Shown here: positions 1 through 5,764 of the stretch, in pieces
How positions within the stretch are numbered: the stretch's first letter is position 1
How the letters are laid out: each line of letters begins with the position of its first letter
From: Acidobacteriota bacterium
Lineage (GTDB): Bacteria > Acidobacteriota > UBA890
NCBI GenBank assembly: GCA_022563115.1
Contig: JADFNY010000133.1
Location: 1 to 8,994 of the forward strand
Length of the DNA: 8,994 nt
Direction of reading: 5' to 3'
Notes under the pieces: model-generated
Told to the model about the DNA's origin: nothing
The model's database searches: none
Seen by the model: the letters and a program-made list of their open reading frames with translations, nothing else
Position numbers and translations under genes: made by a program

Positions 1-158
1 TCCATTGGCCGGCAACCGGAACGACGCAGAGTTTTCGCAATGTCGGCGTAGACCAGTTCATACAGATCACCGAGGGCGAGGATCGAATCACAAGGCTGCC
101 TCGTCGATCCTTCACTTTTGGTGGGCGCCCCAGGGGCGGGTTGAGCCCGGATGGTTGA
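1..158 (+). CDS. ASPIC/UnbV-domain protein, C-terminal end only (cut by left edge)
   Basis: An open frame enters from the left edge (first full codon at position 3) and ends at TGA 156-158. It begins HWPATGTTQSFRNVGVDQF and continues IQITEGEDRI. This is the typical ending of the ASPIC/UnbV domain, where a WP-x-G strand is followed by a short strand and then an 'xxVxxxQxxxIxEG' segment; the complete gene at 1687-3345 has the related VTWPLGGTEIVRI. About 51 residues are visible. The last ~20 are Arg/Gly/Pro-rich and unlike the domain. No start codon lies in the window, so the gene is easy to miss. By family knowledge such proteins are exported and carry FG-GAP beta-propeller repeats upstream; that part is outside the window. 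It is convergent with the TPR gene, 30 bp away. The call rests on a short stretch, so a different beta-rich domain is possible but less likely. Confidence 0.7.
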   Translation, partial: HWPATGTTQSFRNVGVDQFIQITEGEDRITRLPRRSFTFGGRPRGGLSPDG

Positions 159-159
159 T

Positions 160-172
160 GCCCAGGCTGGGC
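160..172. terminator. short hairpin between convergent genes, possible weak terminator
   Basis: GCCCA and TGGGC form a perfect 5-bp stem with a GGC loop, two bases after the stop of the left ASPIC/UnbV gene and 17 bp from the stop of the convergent TPR gene. No T-run follows on either strand, so it is not a classic intrinsic terminator. It is listed only because of its place between two convergent stops. Confidence 0.25.
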
Positions 173-188
173 GATACCTGGACGAGAC

Positions 189-1475
189 CTACGAGAAACG
201 GCGCCGCTCTCGAGCTTCGAGCAACCGCTGCAAGGCACTTTTCATTTCCTCTGACGCGTCGGCGCCCAGGGCGTCGCGCACGTGCCCCGCGAGGTTGTCA
301 TCGACCGCTTCGAAGGAAATCAGCGCCCGGGTCGCCAGCCCGCTCGCCCAGCCTCCCACCGACGGCGCCGAAGCGAGGCGGCCGGCCTCCGCGAGCCGCC
401 CTTCGTCGAGCCGAACGAGGGCGACCCAGGTGTACGAAAATGCCGCTGAAAGTGCCTCGCGGCGGAGCGATTGCTTGATTTCGGCGTCGATGAGCCCGCG
501 AAGCGCCGTGGCCGGCGGCCCCAGAGACCGCGATGTCCGCCGGCGCGCGAAGTACGCCGAGGCCAGCCCGGCCAGGGCTCCCATGTCGTTTGGCGCGAGC
601 ACCACGGCGTCGGCGAAATGACCCGCCGCCGCATCGAAATTCAACTCCTCGACGGCCAGCTGTCCCAAGATGCGATGCGGCGTTGTCTCGCGGGGGTTGA
701 TCTCGATCGCCCGTCGGGCGGCTTCGCGGGCCCCGACCAAGTTGCCGAAACCGTGCTCGGCACGCGCCAGCATCACCCAAGCCGAAGTCATCCGAGGATC
801 GCGTTCCACCGCCCGCAACAGTGCGTCGCGTTGCGCGGTCGGCTCATCGAGCATCAGGTAACACAGCGCCGAGTAGTACGCAGCGCGAGCGTCCCCCAGT
901 GTCGCTTCCGCCTCTGCGAGCCAGCTAAGCGCCTGTCGCGGGCGCTCGTCGCGCATCTCCACCCATCCGAGCCAAAGCGCCACATCCGGTGGCGGATCCT
1001 CCGAGGCGCGAACCGCATGCCAAGCTCGCCGTGCTCGCTCCCAGTCTTGTGCGGCACCCGCCAGGCGAGCCTCGATGTGCAGCCTCTCGGGAGCCTCTCC
1101 GATTCCGAGCTCTACCGCGCGGTCGAGGGCTCCGATCCCGGCGGTCGGATCGCCGGCCGCCAGATGGGCGCGCGCCAGCAGCAGCGCCACCATCGCATTG
1201 GCAGTATCCAGTCGTGCGGCTCGTTGCAGCGCTTCGAAGGCGGCTTCGAGAAAGCCAAGCTGAAGACCCTGCTCGTGTCGGGCAAGGGCGGCCCGCGCTT
1301 CCTCGAGAAGGCCGTCGAGGTCGGTGGCCTGCTGCGACCCGCCGACTGTGAGCACGACGGAGCGCGCCGGTAGGGCCGTCGCCGCTGGTGCCGGAATGGC
1401 CGTCACGCCGACAGCGATGGCGGCGAGGTTCAGGACCAGCTGATGGGTGAGTGAGTTTGTTCGGGCGCCGAGCAT
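189..1475 (-). CDS. exported TPR-repeat protein
   Basis: A 428-residue protein built mostly of helix-turn-helix TPR units. The N-terminus (about residues 11-35) is hydrophobic and Ala/Pro-rich, ending near ATALPA, which looks like a signal peptide or membrane anchor with few charges. TPR-like units follow from about residue 74 to 310. The clearest are 74-107 (FLEAAFEALQRAARLD, then ALLLARAHLAAGDP), 196-227, 230-262 (AWVMLARAEHGFGN, then AARRAIEINP) and 265-297 (ILGQLAVEELNFDAAAGHF). The C-terminal ~110 residues are helical and less regular. TPR domains serve protein-protein binding, and no catalytic motif is visible. The start ATG (1473-1475) has no strong Shine-Dalgarno; it was kept because it precedes the hydrophobic segment. 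The gene is divergent from one ASPIC/UnbV gene and convergent with another. TPR and ASPIC/UnbV proteins are often neighbours, which suggests a shared extracytoplasmic role, but the partner is unknown. Confidence 0.85.
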   Translation of the reverse strand: MLGARTNSLTHQLVLNLAAIAVGVTAIPAPAATALPARSVVLTVGGSQQATDLDGLLEEARAALARHEQGLQLGFLEAAFEALQRAARLDTANAMVALLLARAHLAAGDPTAGIGALDRAVELGIGEAPERLHIEARLAGAAQDWERARRAWHAVRASEDPPPDVALWLGWVEMRDERPRQALSWLAEAEATLGDARAAYYSALCYLMLDEPTAQRDALLRAVERDPRMTSAWVMLARAEHGFGNLVGAREAARRAIEINPRETTPHRILGQLAVEELNFDAAAGHFADAVVLAPNDMGALAGLASAYFARRRTSRSLGPPATALRGLIDAEIKQSLRREALSAAFSYTWVALVRLDEGRLAEAGRLASAPSVGGWASGLATRALISFEAVDDNLAGHVRDALGADASEEMKSALQRLLEARERRRFS

Positions 1476-1686
1476 CGGGGACTCGTCGATGGGATCCCCT
1501 CTTCTGCGCCGATCCTAGCAAGCCGACCGGAGCATTCCCAGGCTGATCGAGCCGCGTCCCTGCCCGAGTCCGTGGATAGGCTCGACGGGCACCGACGTCA
1601 GGGCGCTGTCGCCGCGCCCCGGCGCTTTGGTATCGGTGGAAATCGAATCCTGGTAGGTTACGCACCCGGCGCACTCGAGGGTTCCC
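1476..1686. promoter_or_regulatory. divergent intergenic region between TPR and FG-GAP/ASPIC genes
   Basis: These 211 bp separate two genes read away from each other, so both promoters should lie here. On the plus strand GAGG ends six bases before the ATG at 1687 and is a credible ribosome binding site. No convincing sigma-70 -35/-10 pair was found on either strand; the A/T-richer stretch around 1627-1660 is the most promoter-like part. A 63-codon minus-strand frame covers most of the region but has no recognisable content. I see no RNA gene. Confidence 0.45.
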
Positions 1687-3345
1687 ATGAATTCGCCTTC
1701 TGCCATCCTGTTCCTGGTGTTCGTGTTCGGCAGCGCGGGACAGCCCCAGGCCCAGATTCGCTTCGTCGAGTCGGCCGTCGGTCGCGGCCTCGATGCAACG
1801 ACGTTCTCGTACGTTCCCGGCGCCTCGCCACGCTACATCCTGTACACCAACGGAACTGGCGTCGGCGTACTCGACTACGACGGCGACGGTCGCCTCGACG
1901 TCATCGCCGCCAACGGCGCCGATCTGGAACGTGCCGGCGACGCTGGGGCGCCACGCCAACTGCTATGGCGGCAGACGCCGGGCGGGCTCTTCGAAGCCGT
2001 TGCGTCCCGCGCCGGAATCGACGTGGTGACCTACGGGCAGGGCTTCGCCGTCGGAGACATCGATGACGACGGCTGGCGCGACATTTATCTTTCCACCTAT
2101 GGCCGCAACCGGCTCTTTCGCAATCTCGGTGACGGCACCTTCGAGGACGTCGCCGCAGCTTGGGGCGTCGATGACCGGGCCTGGGGTACGTCCGCGGTCT
2201 TTGCCGACTTCAACGGCGACGGCCGGCTCGACCTGTACGTAGCCCGCTATCTCGATTGGCATCCGAGTCGAGTCGTGCCTTTGTACATCTCGGGACACCG
2301 GGTGTTCGGCTCGCCCTCCGACTACCCAGGCGTCAGCGACCGTCTCTACATCAACGACGGAAACCGTTTCGTCGATGCCTCCAGGGCCTGGGGACTCAGC
2401 CTCAAAGCACGCCGCGGGCTGGGTGTCGTGGCGCTTCCCGTCGCGGCGGGAGGACCCCCGAGTATCGTCGTAGCCAACGACGGCGACCCGAACGACTATT
2501 GGCTCAACCAAGACGGACGACGCTTCAGCGATGAGGGTCTGATCTCGGGCCTTGCCTTCGGGCGAGACGGCGAGATGGAGCGCGGCATGGGCATCGATGC
2601 CGTCGACTACGACGGCGACGGTATCGTCGATGTCGCCGTCGCGAACTTCGAGGGGGAAGCCTATTCGCTGTATCGTGGCGTCCAGCCGGGCCTCTGGACG
2701 CATCGCTCGTACACCGACGGCATCGGCGCCGCGACCCGTGTGCCGCTGGGCTTCGGAGCCAACTTCGCGGATCTGGACAGCGACGGGTGGCCCGATCTGT
2801 TCTTCGCCAACGGGCACGTCTTCGATAATGTCAGCGAGTTTCGGCCGCGCTCTTCCTTCGCCCAGACCGATCAGGTATTTCGCAATACCGGCGGCAAGTT
2901 CGAGCTTGTCGACGGCGCGCTCCCGGCCGACGTCCGCCATGTCGGCCGGGCGAGCGCCGTTGGAGACGTCAATGGTGACGGGGCGCTCGACGTCGTGGTG
3001 ACCAACATCAACGGGCCCGTGCTGCTCTACGAGAACGTATCCAACCAGGGTCGGGTGGTCGTGGTCCGCCTGACCGACAGGCGTGGGCTTCGCAACGGCA
3101 TCGGCGCGCGACTGCGGGTGACGCTGCCCGATCGTCAGATCGTTCGCTGGGTCGGCGCCGGTGGGTCGTTTCTCGCCGCCAACGGCCTCGCCGTCCACCT
3201 GGGCCTAGGAGATGCGGTAGGACCGCTGGACCTGGAAGTGACTTGGCCCCTCGGGGGCACGGAAATCGTTCGGATTCCGGCCAGCAGCTCGCGGATCTGG
3301 ATTCACCAGGGGGCTGGGTTGGTTGCCCGTAGCCAGCTCCACTAG
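1687..3345 (+). CDS. exported FG-GAP beta-propeller protein with C-terminal ASPIC/UnbV domain (CRTAC1-like)
   Basis: A 552-residue protein. Residues 1-23 form a probable signal peptide (hydrophobic core ILFLVFVFG, then AGQPQAQ), although its start lacks the usual Lys/Arg. The body carries FG-GAP/VCBS calcium loops of the DxDxDGxxD type at about residues 63 (DYDGDGRLD), 124 (DIDDDGWRD), 174 (DFNGDGRLD), 307 (DYDGDGIVD), 362 (DLDSDGWPD) and 427 (DVNGDGALD). A degenerate loop lies at 262-270 (VANDGDPND). Six good loops plus one poor one fit a seven-bladed propeller that needs Ca2+ for folding. Residues ~458-541 are the ASPIC/UnbV domain: RGLRNGIGARLRV, GGSFLAAN, LGLGDA and VTWPLGG. Start ATG 1687 has GAGG six bases upstream. 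The layout matches bacterial relatives of cartilage acidic protein 1; these are secreted and probably bind other proteins or surfaces, with no proven enzymatic role. The stop codon shares a CTAG with the stop of the thiD remnant on the other strand. Confidence 0.93.
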   Translation: MNSPSAILFLVFVFGSAGQPQAQIRFVESAVGRGLDATTFSYVPGASPRYILYTNGTGVGVLDYDGDGRLDVIAANGADLERAGDAGAPRQLLWRQTPGGLFEAVASRAGIDVVTYGQGFAVGDIDDDGWRDIYLSTYGRNRLFRNLGDGTFEDVAAAWGVDDRAWGTSAVFADFNGDGRLDLYVARYLDWHPSRVVPLYISGHRVFGSPSDYPGVSDRLYINDGNRFVDASRAWGLSLKARRGLGVVALPVAAGGPPSIVVANDGDPNDYWLNQDGRRFSDEGLISGLAFGRDGEMERGMGIDAVDYDGDGIVDVAVANFEGEAYSLYRGVQPGLWTHRSYTDGIGAATRVPLGFGANFADLDSDGWPDLFFANGHVFDNVSEFRPRSSFAQTDQVFRNTGGKFELVDGALPADVRHVGRASAVGDVNGDGALDVVVTNINGPVLLYENVSNQGRVVVVRLTDRRGLRNGIGARLRVTLPDRQIVRWVGAGGSFLAANGLAVHLGLGDAVGPLDLEVTWPLGGTEIVRIPASSSRIWIHQGAGLVARSQLH

Positions 3346-3476
3346 CAGGGTGCTGAAGAACTCCCGGGGGTGCCGCGCATGGGTTTGACGCCGTACGCCT
3401 GGAAGACCTTGAGGTCGGCCTGCATGCCGGCACCTCTACCGGAGTCCGAGCCCGCTATCGCGACTGCGCACCGCAC
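3342..3476 (-). pseudogene. thiD: thiD (HMP/HMP-phosphate kinase) N-terminal remnant
   Basis: Reading the minus strand from GTG at 3476 gives 44 codons to TAG at 3344-3342. Residues 4-30 read AVAIAGSDSGRGAGMQADLK and then VFQAYGV. This is the N-terminal signature of ThiD, the kinase that phosphorylates hydroxymethylpyrimidine and its monophosphate in thiamine synthesis; the family pattern is IAGSDSGGGAGIQADLKTF followed by a short A-x-G-V. The match stops abruptly at about position 3387. The remaining 14 residues (starting KPMRGTPGSS) do not continue the family's next strand, usually SAITA-xTxQNT, and the other two minus frames do not resume it. ThiD is normally about 260 residues, so roughly 90% is gone. 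The fragment has a plausible GTG start, and one substitution (GRG for GGG) in the glycine-rich motif. It sits 86 bp divergent from the protease gene, which suggests the intact order was thiD/htrA back to back. It is almost surely non-functional as a kinase. Confidence 0.85.
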
Positions 3477-3562
3477 CTCGCTTGTCGTATCATCATGGCT
3501 ACAAGTTCCGACGGCCTGCGCGCCGCGCCTTTCTGACGCTTCAAGCTCCCGCTGCCAAGCCC

Positions 3563-4702
3563 ATGATCTTAGCTACGACCGTCCGCTCTGTTGCCCTGGC
3601 GCTGTCCGCCACGATGCCGTTTGCGGCGCTGGCGCAGGAAAACACCACCGAGACCCAACGCGCCATCGCCGCGGAGCGCCGCAGCGTCATCGTCGAAGCC
3701 GTCCAGCGGGTTTCCCCCTCCGTAGCTTCGGTGGTCGTCAGCGGCATCCAACGAGTACGGATCTTCAACGATCCGTTCTATCGGGAGTTCTTCGGTTTCG
3801 GGCCGGTTACGACGCGCAGGGTCGAGGTGCAATCGGGCTCCGCGGTGATGATCTCGGCCGCCGGCGAGTTCCTCACCAACGAGCACGTCGGCGGCGGCGC
3901 AGATGCGATCGCGCTGTGGCTTCCGAACGGTGAGTCGTGCCCGGCCCGGGTGATCGGCACCAGCCCGGAGCTCGACGTAGCGCTGCTGCAGTGCGATCCC
4001 GAGGGTATGCGTCCAGCGCAGCTAGGCACCGCGGAGGACCTGCTCGTCGGCGAATGGCTGGTCGCCGTCGGCTATCCGGTGGGCGGGCGCGGTGTCACTG
4101 AGGAGAGCCGGTTCCGCCCCACGGTCACGGTCGGCGTGGTATCGGCGCTCGAAAGATCGTTCACCCCCTCGACGCGCCGGCAGACGCGCTCGCAGCTCTA
4201 CTACCCGGACATGATCCAGACCGACGCCGCCATCAACCCCGGCAACAGCGGCGGACCGCTGGCCAACGCCTCCGGAGAGATCGTCGGTATCAATACGTTC
4301 ATACTGACCGACAGCGGTGGGTCGCAGGGGCTCGGCTTCGCGATTCCGATCGATCGGGCTCTGAAGGCAGCCGATGAGCTTCGTACCTACGGGCGCGTCC
4401 GCCGGGTCGATTTTTCCGGCCTCGAGTTGTACCGAAACATCAGCGACGCAACCGCCGCCGTGATCGGACTCGAAGAGAAGCACGGGCTGATGGTGGCCGA
4501 GCCGGGAATCGCCGCCACCGCCGACCTGCGCCGCAACGACGTCATCCTCGATGTCGACCACAAGCCGGTCCACACGCTGGCGGACGCGCAGCTCGCCCTC
4601 GTGCCGCGCTTCGTCGGCGACCGCGTTACCCTCGGCGTGTGGCGGGCCGGACGCCGCATCGAGCTGCAGATGGTGCTGACCGAAGTGCGGGAGCGCCGAT
4701 GA
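3563..4702 (+). CDS. HtrA/DegP-family periplasmic serine protease with one PDZ domain
   Basis: A 379-residue trypsin-like protease (family S1C). ATG 3563 was chosen over the earlier TTG at 3482 because it begins a clean signal peptide, MILATTVRSVALALSATMPF, ending AALA before QENTT (about residue 24-25). No strong ribosome binding site is visible. The catalytic domain spans about residues 42-280. The triad is His108 in LTNEHVGGG (family usually TNNHV), Asp138 in SPELDVALL and Ser229 in INPGNSGGPL. The LGFAIP strand follows at about 257-262. One PDZ domain covers ~285-375 (GLMVAEPG, LRRNDVILDVDHKPV), which puts the architecture nearer DegS than the two-PDZ DegP/DegQ, but the signal peptide looks cleavable. 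Role by family: degrading or sensing misfolded envelope proteins. The mature protein has exactly two cysteines (126 and 144), on either side of Asp138. The stop overlaps the next start (ATGA). Exact ortholog type is unresolved, so no symbol is given. Confidence 0.95.
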   Translation: MILATTVRSVALALSATMPFAALAQENTTETQRAIAAERRSVIVEAVQRVSPSVASVVVSGIQRVRIFNDPFYREFFGFGPVTTRRVEVQSGSAVMISAAGEFLTNEHVGGGADAIALWLPNGESCPARVIGTSPELDVALLQCDPEGMRPAQLGTAEDLLVGEWLVAVGYPVGGRGVTEESRFRPTVTVGVVSALERSFTPSTRRQTRSQLYYPDMIQTDAAINPGNSGGPLANASGEIVGINTFILTDSGGSQGLGFAIPIDRALKAADELRTYGRVRRVDFSGLELYRNISDATAAVIGLEEKHGLMVAEPGIAATADLRRNDVILDVDHKPVHTLADAQLALVPRFVGDRVTLGVWRAGRRIELQMVLTEVRERR

Positions 4703-5016
4703 GCGGTTCCAACCGGGCGGGGCCGGACATCGCGCGCCTCGATTCTCTGCAGAAGATGGAGCGGCTCAGCGAAACGATGGGCGACCGGCCGGCCGGCAAA
4801 TGGTTTCAGGCCGATCTCGAAGAGGCACGCGCCATGGCCGAGAGCGATCCGCGGTTCGCCTCGCTGGCCGCGGGCCTGGAGTCCGCAACACTCGGCGGTC
4901 GCCTCGACGCGATCAACCGGTTCTTCGCTCAGATTCCGGAGCTCGAACTGGCAGCGCTGATCCTGCCTCCGAACCTGAGCCAGTTGCGGACGATCTACTT
5001 GAGCTCGCGCTCCTAG
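4699..5016 (+). CDS. unknown 105-residue protein translationally coupled to the HtrA-type protease
   Basis: I do not recognise this family. ATG 4699 overlaps the stop of the protease gene as ATGA, which argues that ribosomes pass directly from one to the other and that the two proteins are made together. The frame is open upstream to 4639, but that part only mirrors protease codons in another frame. The protein is soluble-looking: no signal peptide, no membrane segment and no cysteine. It appears mostly helical, with a charged first half (LDSLQKMERLSETMGDRPAG, then a KWFQADLEEARAMAE segment) and a more hydrophobic second half (RLDAINRFFAQIPELELAAL, then ILPPNLSQL). Because the protease is exported and this protein is not, a direct periplasmic partnership is unlikely unless it crosses by another route. 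The frame ends at TAG 5014-5016, just before two hairpins. Confidence 0.75.
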   Translation: MSGSNRAGPDIARLDSLQKMERLSETMGDRPAGKWFQADLEEARAMAESDPRFASLAAGLESATLGGRLDAINRFFAQIPELELAALILPPNLSQLRTIYLSSRS

Positions 5017-5020
5017 CGTC

Positions 5021-5065
5021 GCAGGGGGCTTCGGCGCCCTGCTCGCAGGGGCTTCGGCGCCCTGC
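5021..5065. terminator. tandem pair of UUCG-loop hairpins, probable bidirectional terminator
   Basis: Two near-identical units lie head to tail in the 48 bp between convergent stops. The first (5021-5042) and second (5045-5065) both have GCAGGG paired with CCCTGC around an inner GC-TTCG-GC cap. Unit 1 has a G-G mismatch in the stem and unit 2 a single extra base. C(UUCG)G is an exceptionally stable tetraloop. No T-run follows, so termination may be factor-assisted, or the hairpins may protect 3' ends. The second hairpin touches the stop codon of the minus-strand gene at 5065-5067. Confidence 0.65.
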
Positions 5066-5658
5066 TACGCGCCGCCGCCCGAGGGATCCAGTCGCAACCA
5101 GCCCGACGGGATCTGCAGGCGCCGCGCTTCGGTCTGTAGATCGCGCATTTCCTGGTCCAGCTCGGTGAGCCGGAGTTCGGCGGCATCGATCTGTGCGCGG
5201 GTCTCCGCCGTCGACCGCTTGGAGAACAGGAACGCACGCTCGGTGCGTCTCAGGTCTTCGATCTCCAGATCGACCTGCGAGCGCTCCGCCACAATCGTAC
5301 CTACCGCGTCCTGCCAGTAGTCGCGCGTCTGCTCCGGCGGCGTTTCCTCTTCTTCCGGGTCCGAGGCGGGATCCGCCTGCGGATCGTCAGCCGTGGACGG
5401 TGGCGGAGGAGGCGCTCCCTCGGGCTCGACATTCGCGTCCACGACGATGTGATCGACCAGTGACAGCGGAATGGATACCTCTCCCCCGTACTGCATAAAG
5501 ATCACCCGGTCGCCCTCGACCCGAACGTGCGCGCTACGAATCGTGCGGCCGTTCTTCATGTAGATCGTGTCCGCCATCGCCACGTTGGCGAGCGCCAACG
5601 CGATGGCAACGGCGAGAACCGACCGCACCCAGCGCTGTGTTGTTTGCGGTTTCAGCAT
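5065..5658 (-). CDS. secreted protein with N-terminal beta-rich domain, acidic linker and C-terminal coiled coil
   Basis: A 197-residue protein whose function I cannot name. Residues 1-29 are a signal peptide (MLKPQTTQRWVRS, hydrophobic to ALANVAMA, cleavage before D30). Residues 30-75 form a compact strand-rich unit: DTIYMKNGRTIRSAHV, then GDRVIFMQYGGEVSIPLSLV. This 'I-x-x-KNG-x-x-x-x-x' pattern recurs in exported proteins of related lineages. Residues ~77-112 are a Pro/Asp/Glu-rich linker with a run of Pro. Residues ~113-182 form heptad-like helix (VERS-type RSQVDLEIEDLRRTE, then RAQIDAAELRLTELDQEMRD), probably a coiled coil. The end (IPSGWLR) looks like a conserved tail. With no lipobox or membrane segment it is probably periplasmic. 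ATG 5656-5658 gives the signal peptide its basic start; no Shine-Dalgarno is obvious, and a dyad begins three bases upstream. Confidence 0.82.
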   Translation of the reverse strand: MLKPQTTQRWVRSVLAVAIALALANVAMADTIYMKNGRTIRSAHVRVEGDRVIFMQYGGEVSIPLSLVDHIVVDANVEPEGAPPPPPSTADDPQADPASDPEEEETPPEQTRDYWQDAVGTIVAERSQVDLEIEDLRRTERAFLFSKRSTAETRAQIDAAELRLTELDQEMRDLQTEARRLQIPSGWLRLDPSGGGA

Positions 5659-5661
5659 CCG

Positions 5662-5694
5662 TTCAGGCTATCATGTCGCGACACAGAACCTGAA
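5662..5694. promoter_or_regulatory. nested inverted repeat in divergent intergenic region, candidate operator or 5'UTR hairpin
   Basis: The outer arms TTCAGG (5662-5667) and CCTGAA (5689-5694) enclose a perfect 10-bp palindrome, TGTCGCGACA (5674-5683). The inner and outer centres differ by only half a base. The element lies between a minus-strand gene starting at 5658 and a plus-strand glycosyltransferase, where a shared operator would be expected. In the minus-strand transcript it would sit directly before the start codon, so it could also fold as RNA and affect translation. No regulator is encoded nearby to name. Confidence 0.4.
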
Positions 5695-5764
5695 GTATTG
5701 TTTCACCTGCATGGCAAACACCGGCCAGACGGGCTGGAATGGTCTTGCGCCGTCAAATGCACAC

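Noticed and set aside
471..1373. 300-codon plus-strand open frame
   Set aside because: It is antisense to the TPR gene, whose TPR pattern in the other frame is clear.
925..1959. 344-codon minus-strand open frame
   Set aside because: It overlaps the TPR gene in another frame on the same strand and runs through the intergenic region into the propeller gene; its Arg/Gly/Ser-rich product looks like out-of-frame reading.
1871..2622. Exact 20-bp direct repeat (1871-1890 and 2603-2622)
   Set aside because: It encodes the same calcium-loop residues in two propeller blades, so it reflects the protein repeat and not a mobile or recombination element.
1963..3198. 411-codon minus-strand open frame
   Set aside because: It lies wholly antisense to the propeller gene; GC-rich repeats of Asp/Gly codons give Val/Ala-rich antisense frames. 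The translation has no recognisable domain.
3495..3536. 13-codon mini-frame (MATSSDGLRAAPF) before the protease gene
   Set aside because: It is too short, with no ribosome binding site or attenuator-like structure; chance is likely.
3482..3562. Upstream TTG start giving 27 extra residues on the HtrA-type protease
   Set aside because: It would bury the signal peptide behind a basic extension; ATG 3563 gives a standard signal sequence.
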